NCBI RefSeq assembly: GCF_000350225.1
Contig: NW_005179055.1
Location: 23,531-87,530, forward strand
Reading direction: 5' to 3'
Length of the DNA: 64,000 nt
DNA from: Chondrus crispus
Lineage: Eukaryota; Rhodophyta; Florideophyceae; Gigartinales; Gigartinaceae
Positions 31,001-43,342 of the stretch are shown piece by piece. The first letter of the stretch is position 1, and every line of letters begins with the position of its first letter. The position numbers were made by a program, and so were the translations under genes. Under the pieces are notes generated by a model that made no database searches, was not told the DNA's origin, and saw only the letters and a program-made list of their open reading frames with translations.

Positions 31001-32827
31001 CATGCCAGCCCTGTTGCCCACATCGACTCCGGTCCTGACACTCCGTCCTCGCGTCGATACCCTGCTGCGTCGGAGCTCCACGATAAGGCCATGCGCCTTA
31101 ATCCTGAGCATTTTGCTTCCGCTAAATGGTTCTCAGTGATCGGTGTATGCGCCTTCGATGACATTGCTTACTCGTTCGCCGATGGCGCCGGTATGCTTCC
31201 AGGACAAATCCCTCTTCAAGCCATTCGGTCTTACGATTGGTTGGCTCGCATCGCCATTCCTCCCTCCATTCTATGTCACACTCCTCCTCGTGGTCGTGCG
31301 GTGTTATCGACCCGCTTCATGACCGCTGTGTGTGACAGGCTTGAGCTGCCATTGACGCAGGATCTCATCCCTGAGGAATTCGGTTGTGACACGTGGCAAT
31401 TTCGCACCGAGGGCGAACGGTCTTACCTCGACAACATGCTTGCCTGGACCTCCGATGACCCTCCTCGTGAAGCTAACCGCCTTTGGTTCAACCAACGGAC
31501 CGTCTCGGGCGACGCTATGATGTGGACCAACGCCATAATTCCGGCTAATTTCCGACTTATCAAGCGGGGTACCATCCCCTTCTTCCAACATACAGTGCGC
31601 TTCGAACGCCGCATTCGGTCTGACACGGGTTATTTTGTGGCCTACCAGATGTTGGAGGCGCGTGAAATCTCGAGGTCCCATTACGCGAATCGTTACCAGC
31701 GTATTCCGTCGTGGTGGAACCAATTTGAGGTCTGCCAAGGCTTCTGGGCTGAGCTCGGCCGCGTGTACACGTATTATGGAAGGTATTTACGTGACCCTCA
31801 ACACGGCCTTTGGGTAGTCTTCCTCACAGAGTGGTGTACCAAAGTGGCAGTGACCCTCCTGTGGGAGACCTACGACTGCTGGAGGTTGTGGTACTTGCCT
31901 CCCCAACTCATCAGCCTCATGCGACGCCTCGATTATTCGATCCCCCTGGGCGGTGCTGATGCAGACACCGAACTGCATTCTCTCCTCGATATAATAGAGG
32001 AGGTCGATTGGGACTCGATACCGCGTCAAAATTCCTCTCGTTCCTTCGTCCGGCAACGCCCCTCCTTCTCTCCTGGTCGTGCTCATCGTGGTGCTGGGGA
32101 CTACGCTTGGTTTAACCCCTGGACGGGATCGCAATGTTCTTGCGACGAGGGGCGTCTGAGTCGACAGTATGGGAGTCAGACGCCTCTTCCGGTTGAATTG
32201 CCCGTCCTCCTTGCGGATCCCCGCGAGCGCGACCTCTGTCCCGGGGAGCCTTTGCGTTCTCGCCCGGTATTACCGGTCTCACCGACTTCACTTCCTGTCG
32301 ATCCGGCCGTCCCCACTCCTCCTCCTGTGAATGCTTCGATAAGGGCGACGAGAGCCCCTGAGAATGAGGAAGTCAAATCCCCTTTGCGGTCCCATTCACC
32401 TCCAGTGGCCAGGTGTCAACCTCTATCAGAGACGAGGGAGGTCCCTTCGTCATCTAGCCGGACTGAAAGTCTGTCCGTGCACGCCGTCCCAGAAAGGAAG
32501 GGAAATTCTTCGCCCCTTACCCCCTCGGCTCCTCCTGCACTGTCTTCCCCTGTGCACATCCCAGCTCGTCCCCCTTTTCCTGCGGCTGTTCCAGTTGCCG
32601 CCCCCTTGCCACCAATTGCCGACGCAGTCCAATCGACCAGGGGAGGTTCGACCTCCCCGTCCTCTTCAGATGTCATCAAAAAGAACGACGGCGCCGCCAG
32701 CGTTTATCGCACATTACTCCGTGCCCACGGAATAAACGAGGGGGCTCTTCGAGGAGCGTCCCTTGTTGACCTGCGCTTACTGGCGCAACTTGTCGCCTCA
32801 CTACCAAAGAAAAATATTCTCGGGTAA
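31001..32827 (+). pseudogene. Antisense open frame of chromovirus 2, main part
   Basis: Continues in phase from 17881-18009 across the CACTA insertion and ends at a TAA at 32825-32827, giving a 651-residue product with no internal stop. The first two thirds (to about 32030) look like a folded, aromatic-rich protein (AKWFSVIGVCAFDDIAYSF, WWNQFEVCQGFWAELGRVY, WETYDCWRLWYLPPQL). The rest is a Pro/Ser-rich low-complexity tail ending in a short helix (HGINEGALRGASLVDLRLL). No family was recognised: it is not Env, a transposase or a polymerase that I can identify. It is coded opposite to gag-pol, as in chromovirus 1. Disrupted only by the CACTA element. Confidence 0.6.
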
Positions 32828-35800
32828 ATGGTCCCATTGACCGCTTGCCGATGGTAGCGCCCTGCCGATCCATGTTCGGATCATTGTCCGCTGAGAGTGT
32901 TGACTCATCGTCGGCACTTCCCTTCGTTCCACCGAAAATAAATCGCATTTCCTTCTCCTATCCACTTCCTCCTCTTGTTACATTTTTCCTCCTCTTTTTT
33001 TTCAACACGTACGTCATCCTTCTCCTCATTTTCCTTTTCCTCCTCTTTACCCAACGTTTTGACGGGGCCCACACGCCCCGATTTCCGCTCTCTCTCTCCC
33101 CTTTTTTCTCTTTGACTCATGCGCCCCGTCACTGCTGTCGCTTTCCTTCATCGCCAATTTTCCTCCTCCTTTTCTCATGCGCCCCATCACTGCGTTCGCT
33201 TTCCTTCCCTTTTCCCCTTTCCTCCTCTTTGCGACCTCTTCGAAGACATCATCGGATACCTGCTACTTCTGTTGATTCGTAGTCCATGTAAACACGTAAT
33301 TTCTGGGACGACCCAGTTCCCTGACAGGGAGTCTGTCCTTCTGCGAATTTCCAAACCAGTGAGCTACCTCGATCGACTTCTGTACCGACCACCCCGAGCC
33401 TGCATACACCACAGTGTCGCATGTCTCCTCCACGTCGGGGAATTGGCGGCGCCCTCTCCTCAGTCTTTTTCTTGCACTTGTAAGTGATCTTCATACTCGA
33501 GATCGTTTTTGCGAGGTTCACGAATGCGATCACGACTCGAGCCACTTTTTCTTCCCCCCCCTTTTTTTGCTTCGACGGCATCAATAAATTTCCTCGTTGA
33601 GGTCCGGCGGCGGGGGGTAAACACTCCCTTAGGGAGAAACGTCGTCATCGTTTTGGGGAAATTAATGATTCTTACAACCAGTGGTGACTCGTCGGGGGTT
33701 TTTCGCTAGCAGCGAACTGTCTGAACTTTTGGTTTCTCTACTTGGGCTCGATGACGGTGTCAATCCTCACAACCCTCCTGACCTTCTGCGCTCCTTACAA
33801 GTCGTTAGCTCTTTCCAAATTCTCCGTCCTTGCGGCGGACTGTGGGTCACACTGCAGAACTGGTCGTCGACGTTTGATGTGGGGTTGGCGTCGTGTCGCG
33901 GAGTCGTAATTCATCCAAAAAAAAGAAAAAGATACATGGAACGGGCACAGGAGAGGATTTTCCAAAGAAAACGAAAAAATAACACGAGCGTGGTCAAAAG
34001 GAGGAGAGAGGGACTCTCCCCCGTCGTTGTAGCTGGTCCCACTGTAACAAAAACAGTAGGTGCGGGATGCGAAGCTCTTGACTCTGTTGTTAATAATACG
34101 GTCACAAGTTTCCTCCGTAGATGGATGCGGATGTATGAGACGACTTCTTCGAAGGTGAGCTCAAATTCTTCACTCCCAACTTCATCCTCCCCGCACTCCG
34201 ATTTCTCATCGTGTGGGCTGAGGGAACATCCCTTCTTTCGATCTCCTCATGCGTGGATCAATCCAGCGGCTGCTCCACTCGGATCGGGTGTCGTTTTCGT
34301 GATTGATGAACCAGCGTCGCGAGTCTCCAGCGACCTCCTTCTACTCTCGCATCACTTACACGCCACATAGCATTCCTTCGACGCTCCTTCACATTTTTTT
34401 CTTTTCTTTTCACAGCGATCGCGACGTACATCTCTCAGGCTCTCCTGTAGCTTCGTATTGACAGTATTCGACAATCATCGTTTTGACCAGGTACTCGGTC
34501 TCCTTCCTCGCTACTGGCGCACGCAGATGACGAGCGGGGGGGGAACAACGTCGAAAGCGACGTCACCGTACTGGGGAACCAGGAACTCCCGCTGAGGGGG
34601 TTCCATCCAAACATTTCACTTGTAGATGGATGCTGCTCCGGATGGTTTTGTGGTATCCCTGGTGGTACATACAAAAAAAACATAGCAGCCCCGAGGGATC
34701 GACAAAAGCTAATTAGGGAGGATCTCCCCTCGAGTTGACCTTCAAAAGTGTTGGTCCAGTCTCCGGGGTGTGACCCGTGTGTCGCACGTCCGTTCATAAC
34801 ACGATAGGAGAATTTCCTCGTCAGGCCGTCGTGGGGCCCGAGTATTCGTGGATCGCGTTAGAGCTTTATACGTCGCCATTCCCCTTTTTTGTCTCTTCTC
34901 GATTACCCTCCTCCTTTGTCTTTGCTAATCCTTAGGGACTTGCAGAGCGGCGTCCGCTGTACGGGGTCATGCTCATGTCTTCACCTAACCAATAAATAAA
35001 AGGAGGCAGAACAAAATAGAAACCGAAGGGAGTGAAGCACCCCTGGAAACAAACGACGGTCCGTCATGAGTCAGGGGGCGAGTCGCTTGCGCGCAGGGTA
35101 TGTGGGAAGGGAGTGAGGTCGATCCGTGTTGACCGGGCGACGGCTGCAACCTCGGTCAGCAGCCATCTTCGTAACTCCGGATCTGTCGTTGACAGTAATT
35201 CTTCTCCGTTCGACGAGCGTTAGTCCGTTGGTTTGTGGGGTGTAGTTAGCGTCCTGCCCGGGTGACCGGGCTTGAGTGCGGATAGACTTCGGTGTTTGTA
35301 TCGTCGGCTGTGGCCGGCGACAACAATTCTGCGGCAACTCCGTCGGTTTCTTGATCTGAATTAAAATTTCGCGTCATCCCCTGTATCTCACTTCTGCTCG
35401 CGCGCCACTTGTCCTTTGTCCACTCGTGAAAAAACCTCAAAAAACACTTTCCTTTCAAATTATGACGAGCGGGTGTGGATCCCTGATCTAAACGTCCCTT
35501 TGCGTGCGCACTCATGCGACCCGTGATCATACGTAATTTGCGCATTGTCTCCACCTGAGGCTGCAGTGACTTCGTCACTTCCTGATGTAGCGCATCTCGC
35601 CGCTCTATCTCCATGAGCGTTAAGTCACCCATACTTGCTCGTCTCACCTCATCTTTCCTTCTCGCCATTGCCGATGCGCCTTACTTCCGCTATGCTCATT
35701 TCTCGCTAGCTTCGTGCTGTGGTTCACAGCGTCCGTCTCGACTCGACAACATCCCGCATGCGTAATCCTGCCTGGGCGTGCCTGTGTGAGGACCGTCCTT

Positions 35801-36464
35801 ACTCCTCACCACGGCGCGATCCGTAACATCCTTTCCAACTTGATAACTTCTCGACGGGGGCATCCCCTTTCGCTACCACGCGAATACCTTGGAGCCTCAT
35901 AATTCTGCACAGAGCCGATCTCCGGTTGCTGATTCTCGACTCGATCACCCTACAGGCGAGCAACTGTTTTCATCCTATCTCCACCATTTCAGTCGCGGTT
36001 CCATCACTTCTCGCATCCTACACGTCGTCTTGATCTGCCTCGTCCGCGTGCAGTCGCCCATCGACTGCGTCCTCTCCCAACCTTCTACTTTATCTCGAAG
36101 GTAACACACTCGTCAATCTGACGCATCCCCTTCTTCTCCAATCTTCTCGTCACACCCGTTCCCTTGTAGAACAGACTTCTTCCTCGACTCGAGATACAGC
36201 TTGTAGCCTTAATCACGATCGGCGGTTCGCAATCCCTTGTCGCCCTTGGGCACCTGTCGTGTTCTTCCTAAAACCAGGCACGCTCGCTTCGGGATCGCCG
36301 ACCTAGGTGCATCTGGGGAAGGGAAAACAAACATAAAAAAAACAAAACAACCAAAACCAAAAAAAACAAAAACAAAACAGAACAGTTAAGAAGGTAAAAG
36401 CATAGGAAACTGGTTGCGGCTCGCGTCTTCTTTTCGCTTTCCATCATCACATTCCGTATGGAGC
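32828..36464. other. Chromovirus 2 3' region without recognised genes
   Basis: Pyrimidine-rich from 32940 to 33250 and with an A/C-rich tract at about 36331-36382. Frames at 33681-34370 (plus, 229 codons) and 35668-35246 (minus, 140 codons, with KDKWRASRSEIQG) have no recognised domain and weak coding character. This parallels the long non-coding 3' region of chromovirus 1. Confidence 0.4.
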
Positions 36465-39400
36465 TCATCCTGGTCTCGCGCGTGCGACTTGCGGTGGGAG
36501 GGGCGGTTTCTTCCTCCGGAAATAGGTCACCACTGCGCTGCGCGGTAGCTGAGAAATCGGCTCCCACGTTGCGTCCTCAATCGCGTAGCCATACCATTCC
36601 ACCTTGAGAATTAATTTTCCATCTTGATAAACGTGGTCGACTATTTTGTCGATCACGTACTCCTGACCCCCGGTTCCTTCTTCCTGCGTGTCCAACTGTC
36701 CGTCCCCCTTCCGAAGAGCCAGCGGCTCATCCTCATCCTGCTCTTCCGAGCCTCCCATCGCTTGTAGATCGGGCGGGATGCCTGTAGCTTCTTGATTTAT
36801 CAAAGGTCCGTCATCCATCCTATCCTTCGCTTGCGCGGCGGGCTCTTCTTGTTCCCCTTCTCGGTTGAGGAATTGTAGCGCTTGTCGTAGCCCGACTATC
36901 GGCGTGTAGTCCATGGGACTAGGGGCTAATTCGACTCGATCTCGGGACACGCGCTCTTCCTGGTCGCCGATGGCAATGACGAACGTATTCTCAGTTGACT
37001 CCTTCACTTGATATGGGCCCGTAGCCACTTGTGCCAACTTATGTTTCGGCTCGGTAGCCGTGCCTTGCTCTTTCCGAAGGAATACGTATGATCCTGGAGG
37101 GATGTCATACTTCGACTTGCGGAGCCTTGCGTCGAAATTTCGCTTGTAGCGCGCTTGTTCTTTCCGCAAGCTCTTACCAGCGCCTTTCATCAGGCTTTCC
37201 AACCACGACTGCCATTTCAGGTAGTACGCTCGATTCGAGCTAAATCCTTCCAAACTTGGCTGTGCTTGTAACGCAATGTTTCTCGGCGCCCGAGCTAACA
37301 CCAGCTCGAAGGGCGCAATGTTCGTAGTTCGATGAACTTGTGTGTTGTATGCGAACGTCACAGCGTCGCTAAATAGGTCCCAGTCCTTGGGATGCTCTCC
37401 GACGTATTTTCGCAACGCGGAAGTCAGCGTGCGGTTAAACCTCTCAACTTGGCCGTTGGCTTGCGGGTGGTACGTAGTCGTGAACACATTGCGTATGCCG
37501 AGAATTCGGCAGACATTCTGAAAGAACCGGGCCGTGAACTGTGTTCCATTGTCGGACAGCAGCTTGACCGGCGGTCCGTACACGAATACCCAATGGTGAA
37601 CGAAGGCTTGTGCGATGTGCGCAGCTGATATCTTCTTCAACGGTACAGTTCGTACCAGTTTCGAGTATCGATCGCTGATCACGAGAATATACCGATTTCC
37701 TCGTTTAGTTGTAATTAGCTCGCCGAGGATGTCGATGGCGACAAACTCCAGCGGAGCTTCGGGCGTGAACAGCTTCATTTCCTTCGTGTTTCTTCTTAAC
37801 TTCACCCTTTCCCGCGCACATGCGGCGCAATTCCTCGCGACTGCATAGCAGTCTAGGGCCATTGTAGGCCAATAAAAATATCTTCTCAAAGTCTTGTAAA
37901 GTTTCCTGCCTCCCGGGTGGCCTGCCAATTTTGCGTAATGGCTTAACCCTAGGACGCGGTCCCTTAACGATTGTGGTATTACCACTTGTACAAACTCCGC
38001 CGCGGTACGGCATAGAGTTCCTTCGAGTTCCTCGGTCTCCGTGCTGAACGTTCTCACCTTTCCGGCGTCCATTTCTTCCTTGATGCGGTTGCAGAAGGGG
38101 TCGACGGCTTGCTCGCGAATGAGCTCCTCCGGAGTGACAGCTTGGAATTGATCGAGGAGCTCAGGGGCGGTCCCCCCCTCAAGAGCGAGGATGTCGTCTA
38201 GCCCGTCAAAACTGTCCTCGTCCTCCACTGTTCCCTCGGCCGGTTCGGCCATAAAGCATGGAATTTCGTCGTCGATTTTGTCGACGGTTTCTCCTGCGGT
38301 CCGTAATCTTGACAGGGCATCGGCTTGGCTGTTCGCCTTGCCCTTCTTGTACTTGATTTCGAAATCAAATTCCGAGAGGCGGAGCCTCCATCGGATTAAT
38401 CTCCCGCTGGGGTCGGTTACGTTCATCAACCACCTCAATGAGGCATGGTCGGTATGCACGATGAAGCGCTCGCCATATAGATATGGTGTTAAAGTCTGTA
38501 CGGCCCAAATTACCGCTAGACATTCTTTTTCTGAAACGGAGTAGTTTCTCTCGGCTGCGGATAACGTTCTTGAAAAGAACCCGATGGGTTTACGTTGCGC
38601 ATCCGGGTGTGTCTGAAATAATGCAGCGCCAATTTGATAGTCGCTTGCATCGGTGTCTACCGAGTATGGTAGGTTCTTCTTCGGCAGCGCCAACACCGGT
38701 GGCGCCAAGATAGCGTCCTTGACCTTATGAAAAGCTTTTTCGCACGGTTCGTCGAATCCTTCCAACTGGACTGGTTGTCCCTTCTTCAACAGTTGATTGA
38801 GCGGATGCGCGATTTTCGCATAATGCCGAACGAATCTGCGGTAGACATTACAAAGTCCCAAAAAGCTCCTGAGCTGGGTCTGCGTTTGAGGGTACCTCAC
38901 TTGTTCCAATGCGACGGTTCGCGCAGCGTCCACTTCCAATGTACCTGGCCGAACGACATGGCTCAGGTACTTGATCTTTTCGACGAAAAATTCACACTTG
39001 CGAAGCTTGAGCTTCACACCTGCCTTCTCCAATACAGAAAGTATTTCATCCACGTGCACGATGTGCTCCTCCCATGACTTGCTAAAAATTATGATGTCAT
39101 CCAGATACACCAGACACCATTTCCAACGGAACGGAGAGAGCAGGATATCCATTGCTCTCTGAAACGTCGCTGGCGCGTTAGTTAGCCCGAAGGGCATTCT
39201 TGAGAAGCGATACAGTTCTGAGTGACACGAAAATGCGGTCTTGTTGCGGTCGCGCTCAGGGATAGGCATCTGCCAATATCCCGAAATCGCGTCCAACGCG
39301 GAGAAAACCTTGGTGTCACCAAGCGAGTCCAGGCACTCATCCATGCGCGGTAAAGGATACGTGTCCTTTACCGTCACCGCGTTTAACCGACGATAGTCTA

Positions 39401-40847
39401 CGCAAAAGCGCATCGATCCGTCCGGCTTCGGCACTAATAAAACGGGCGACGCCCATTCTGACTGCGCCGGTTCGATGACTCCTGCTTCTAACATCTTCTG
39501 TACTTCTGCGTCCTCGACCTGCCGAGCCTTTGGACCGACTCGATAGGGAGCTTGTGCAATTGGCCTTGTATCCGGGGCCAGTTCAATCCGATGGACCGTG
39601 GTGTTGATCTCACCGAGGGTCCCATCCCACATGCGGGAATACTTTTTCAACATTTGTCGGAATCTTTCGCGCAGCCGGGCCGGCACGTGGCTCAGGTCGA
39701 GTTCCTCCACGTCCGGCGGGGGAGGCTCAATCCGCCGCTCCGGCTTCGTAGTTGCCGTCGCGGAGAGCCTCTCCTCCCGTTCTCCTTGCTGTTCCTCGCG
39801 GTCTTGATCCGACGGTTCGCATCTTGTCTCGCCCGTAGGCGTCTTGGTGGAATTAGGAAAATTTTCCTTCTTCCTTTCTTGAATTCCGAGAACTTCACCG
39901 ATGGTGGTTTTGCTCTCGAGCGCGGCTCTCGGGTGCGGAAATAATTCTGCCACCACTTGGCCTTTTTGCACCCTGACAGCGTACTTCCTAAAATTTGCAA
40001 CGAGTAAACGAAATGGCCGGTCAGGCTCAACCTGAACGACACCATTCGTGCACGTCAACCCGTGCCTTTCGTACAACGACGAGTACGGCTGAACCACCAC
40101 CAAGCCCGCCCTCTTTGAGGTGCATTCCACGACGCGTTGCGTCCCTGGCTCGATAGTCGTAGCTCTTGCCACTTTTACCTTAGGGGAAATTCGCTCCCTC
40201 TTCCCCTCATCCTCGTCCTCGCCCGGGACGAGATTCTTCTTCCCTTTTCTCGTCGAGAACCGCCTAACTATCGGAACCTCCGAGAAATCCGCCAACTCAA
40301 CCGTTTTCTTCCTTGGATAAATTGCTTCCACAAACCGGTCACAGTAGTCCGCGCCTAGAATTAGCGGGACTGCTAGTTTTTCGCATACAATAAACTCGGC
40401 TGCGGCCACGAATTTTCCAAGCCTCACAGGCATTCTAATTGTGCCGAGAGTCTGGAGTGGCCTGTTGTTTGCGTCACCAATGTCTTGGGTCGGTCCGTAG
40501 GACACTAGAGATTCCATTCCAGCCGGGAGTTCCGATTTTCGCACAAGGTTTGGTCCCGCGCCGGTGTCTAAAGCAGACAACACCCCGCTCATCAATCCGA
40601 TTGTGGGTCCGATGTCCGCGTAAACTTTGTAGTTTTTTCGCGCAAGAACCAAAATCTTCTCGGGACACTCCCTTCGCTTAACCCTGTACCAGGGTCTTCG
40701 AACTTCTTCCAGCGGATGATCTCGGGCTCGGCTCAAAATTTTCTTGACTTGAGCTGGCCCTTTGGGCTTATCCACGAATCCAACAACCTCCTCCTCGAGG
40801 CCTGATTTTTCCTTTAGAGACGGGGAACGGGGCTGAACCCCGGGCAC
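36465..40847 (-). CDS. pol: Chromovirus 2 pol, intact
   Basis: An uninterrupted frame of 1,460 codons ending in TGA. Domains: aspartic protease with ALDTGAGPNLV (DTG, about residue 93); reverse transcriptase with VDYRRLN and the YLDD box in CLVYLDDIIIF; RNase H with DTDASDYQIG; integrase zinc domain with SHYAKLAGHPGG ... CAACARERV; integrase core with AIDILG, LLSDNGTQF and NGQVERFNRT (D, D, E all present); and a chromodomain at the C terminus with ILKVEWYGYAIEDATWEP. The frame differs from gag, so a frameshift or an internal start is needed for expression. With nearly identical LTRs this is the best-preserved retrotransposon gene in the window. Confidence 0.95.
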   Translation of the reverse strand: MPGVQPRSPSLKEKSGLEEEVVGFVDKPKGPAQVKKILSRARDHPLEEVRRPWYRVKRRECPEKILVLARKNYKVYADIGPTIGLMSGVLSALDTGAGPNLVRKSELPAGMESLVSYGPTQDIGDANNRPLQTLGTIRMPVRLGKFVAAAEFIVCEKLAVPLILGADYCDRFVEAIYPRKKTVELADFSEVPIVRRFSTRKGKKNLVPGEDEDEGKRERISPKVKVARATTIEPGTQRVVECTSKRAGLVVVQPYSSLYERHGLTCTNGVVQVEPDRPFRLLVANFRKYAVRVQKGQVVAELFPHPRAALESKTTIGEVLGIQERKKENFPNSTKTPTGETRCEPSDQDREEQQGEREERLSATATTKPERRIEPPPPDVEELDLSHVPARLRERFRQMLKKYSRMWDGTLGEINTTVHRIELAPDTRPIAQAPYRVGPKARQVEDAEVQKMLEAGVIEPAQSEWASPVLLVPKPDGSMRFCVDYRRLNAVTVKDTYPLPRMDECLDSLGDTKVFSALDAISGYWQMPIPERDRNKTAFSCHSELYRFSRMPFGLTNAPATFQRAMDILLSPFRWKWCLVYLDDIIIFSKSWEEHIVHVDEILSVLEKAGVKLKLRKCEFFVEKIKYLSHVVRPGTLEVDAARTVALEQVRYPQTQTQLRSFLGLCNVYRRFVRHYAKIAHPLNQLLKKGQPVQLEGFDEPCEKAFHKVKDAILAPPVLALPKKNLPYSVDTDASDYQIGAALFQTHPDAQRKPIGFFSRTLSAAERNYSVSEKECLAVIWAVQTLTPYLYGERFIVHTDHASLRWLMNVTDPSGRLIRWRLRLSEFDFEIKYKKGKANSQADALSRLRTAGETVDKIDDEIPCFMAEPAEGTVEDEDSFDGLDDILALEGGTAPELLDQFQAVTPEELIREQAVDPFCNRIKEEMDAGKVRTFSTETEELEGTLCRTAAEFVQVVIPQSLRDRVLGLSHYAKLAGHPGGRKLYKTLRRYFYWPTMALDCYAVARNCAACARERVKLRRNTKEMKLFTPEAPLEFVAIDILGELITTKRGNRYILVISDRYSKLVRTVPLKKISAAHIAQAFVHHWVFVYGPPVKLLSDNGTQFTARFFQNVCRILGIRNVFTTTYHPQANGQVERFNRTLTSALRKYVGEHPKDWDLFSDAVTFAYNTQVHRTTNIAPFELVLARAPRNIALQAQPSLEGFSSNRAYYLKWQSWLESLMKGAGKSLRKEQARYKRNFDARLRKSKYDIPPGSYVFLRKEQGTATEPKHKLAQVATGPYQVKESTENTFVIAIGDQEERVSRDRVELAPSPMDYTPIVGLRQALQFLNREGEQEEPAAQAKDRMDDGPLINQEATGIPPDLQAMGGSEEQDEDEPLALRKGDGQLDTQEEGTGGQEYVIDKIVDHVYQDGKLILKVEWYGYAIEDATWEPISQLPRSAVVTYFRRKKPPLPPQVARARPG

Positions 40848-40875
40848 AGTACGTAGACTCTGTGCCTCTCGCGAC

Positions 40876-43179
40876 TCATGCGAGATTCCCCTCTCTAGTT
40901 TCCTGCCGCTGCGGGATCCTTCTCACATCCGACGGCGCGGGCCCCGCGGCGGGCCCTCTGAAGGGTTGGTTCGACCTCGGCGTTGAAGCACTCGGCGCGC
41001 TCGCCGTCTGCGAATCGAACCAATTCTTGACCTTCAGGTAACTCGTCGATGGTATCCCTAACCTCTCCATCGGAGACAACGCCTCATAATTTTCCAAAAC
41101 TCGGTGCATTTCCCGGAGGGAAAGAATGCACGTTGGCGCGGCGTGCCCCTTTTCGTAACAATGATAGCACACCAGTCCGTGCGTCTTGACGGGATATTGC
41201 GGCCTAGGTCCTCCACGGGCCGGCGGCCTTCCTTGACGTTGCGGCCCTCCGATCAAGCCTGGCCTTCGAAACGTCGTACCCTTGTCTTCCATCGGAATGC
41301 GCGGCGCCGGCGTGTGGCCGCGCCCCCGAAACGTCATCACGGGATCCGTGGGCTCTTAAAACGACTCCGTCGTGTATGTGGGCGTCGGTAAGGTTGACGA
41401 CCAGCTTTCCCCGTAGTCCTCGTGTCCGTAGCCCTCCGATGGCTCAATAAAATTGCCTTCGGCTACCAAGGCTCCTTCATACTGATTTTCGCTGCTTCCG
41501 TGCGCACCGCGTTCATCCGACGCGGAGATTGTCTCGGCTAAGTGAACGGCACCCTGACTTCTACGACCGGGATAAGAAGCCCTCGGCTTCTTACCCGCCC
41601 TGATCGTCGACGGCGTCTGAATCGTGACCTTCTTGGTCTTCTTGTCCTTAGCGCGGCTCGCCGAGCCATGCGCCTTAGCGTAATTAACTAGTCTCAAAAA
41701 CGAAACGTCCCGATTGTCTTGCCGGTATTGAGATACCATCGGCTTGATACTCAAATCGAGTCCTTCAATAAACATCGTCATTTGTTCTTCCATCGAATAT
41801 ACGTTTCCACATCGATTGTTCGCGTCCGTCAGACGGATATAAAATTCCATCTCGTCTTCAGACGGTCTTTGCTGAACTTCTCGCAATGCGAGTACGGCTT
41901 GACGGATCGCCTCGTCGGTTGCGAAACTCCTCAACAACCACTGTACGGCCTCCGGCCAAACGGATACCTTTCCGTGGTGGGACCCGGCCGTCTGAGACAC
42001 CGAAGTGTACTGCCTCAAGGCGATGCCACTTAGAAATTCGGGCAACAAGCGGATCGCTTGCCCCTCGTTCATTTCTTGAGTATCGAACTCTTGAACTAAT
42101 TTTGCCAAAAAATCCAGCACAAGGACCCCGTCCTCACCTGTGAACGTGTTGTCCTTCTTCACCTTAGGCGGAATATCTCTCCTGATTTTTCGCACGGCGG
42201 TCCGCCGGGAACTTGACAAATATGTCTGCGGGTTCCGCAAGCGGTACGTTCCGTACGAAAGTAATTTCTTGAAGAGGTAGTTGGTCGGATTCAGCTCCTC
42301 CAGCTCCTCCCATCGCGGCCCGCGCCGCGTTGCGACATCTTCGGGCTCCGCGTTCTTGTCTCTCCGCGAGGCGGACGAAGTGATCCCGCCGCGTCTGGAG
42401 GTAATTTTCTTGCCCTGCGAAATTCCTTTTCCTTCCTCTGAACGATGTTCGGAATCGCTGGCATGGTTCGACGAACCGTCGTCACCATCTTCGGAGAGGC
42501 CATTCGACTCGACCGTTGAGTCCTGGCCCTCCGGCTCGTCACTACAGTGACTCTTGCTCCGGCGTCGCAGATTCTTCTTCGAAGTCCTCGACTTGGAACT
42601 CCGCTGTACAGCGGCCTTGTCCTTCTTCGATCGACGGTCGCCTTCTCGACCCGTGGGGAGCGGCTCTTGCCCGGCGACCTGTTCAAGGTCCTTGAGACGA
42701 TGAGCGGCGCGGTCGAACCTGTCGTCGATACTGCTTCTAAATTTACCTAAGGACTCCAAAGCTTGATTCGTAACGCGCCTTGCGTCCTTGACTGAACTTT
42801 TCAACGAAGCTAGGACCTCCGGCTCCAGACCGTCGGTCGCCTCACCTCGCTCCTTCTCGACGAGATCCACTCGAGCCGATAGCTCTCCTAAAACAGTGTG
42901 GAACTCGGATGCTTGCAACTCCAGTTGCTTCCGGACGCGGGCTAATTCAGCCTCGAGATTTTTCGTCATCTCTTGGCGAATTTCCTCGCCCATCTTCTCG
43001 AACCTGTAGGATAGGTTATCCTTGTCGGCTTCAATCCCCGTCGGGGTTTCTTGACCTTCAGGATCCGTGGCCGTATTGGCTTGGCTTCGGGTGCTAGGAC
43101 CCCGCGGGATCCTCGACGCCATTGCCGATCCGCTCCTACTCGCCCCGGGACCGACGTCCCCGGGTGCGCTTGTCGACAT
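40876..43179 (-). pseudogene. gag: Chromovirus 2 gag with one in-frame TAA
   Basis: The Met at 43179 (MSTSAPGDVG) is taken as the start because upstream codons lie in the 5' untranslated part. Capsid region with a coiled-coil-like stretch near 42950-42800 and a helical domain (GVLVLDFLAKLVQEFDTQEM). A TAA at 41358-41356 follows TYTTESF; the same frame continues through a Pro/Arg-rich linker and a zinc knuckle CYHCYEKGHAAPTC (CX2CX4HX4C) to a TGA at 40878-40876. The single TAA separates capsid from nucleocapsid and is either a recent nonsense mutation or a readthrough point. Confidence 0.85.
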
Positions 43180-43321
43180 CGCTCGTACGAGCGAACCTAC
43201 ACAAAAAAAGTTACGAACAAAAATAAAAAAAGAGACTCCGTCACCCAGACCACTTTTGTAGTACAACTCCAGGTCAAATTTGTCGTTGACACAATTCTAG
43301 GTCGGGTTTGCTGTAGATAAT

Positions 43322-43338
43322 TCTAGGTCGGGAGACCA
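43322..43338 (-). other. Primer-binding site of chromovirus 2
   Basis: The minus strand reads TGGTCTCCCGACCTAGA, four bases inside the 5' LTR, identical in sequence to the chromovirus 1 site. A partial second copy (ATTCTAGGTCGGG on plus) lies about 30 bp further into the leader, around 43293-43305. Confidence 0.7.
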
Positions 43339-43342
43339 CTTT

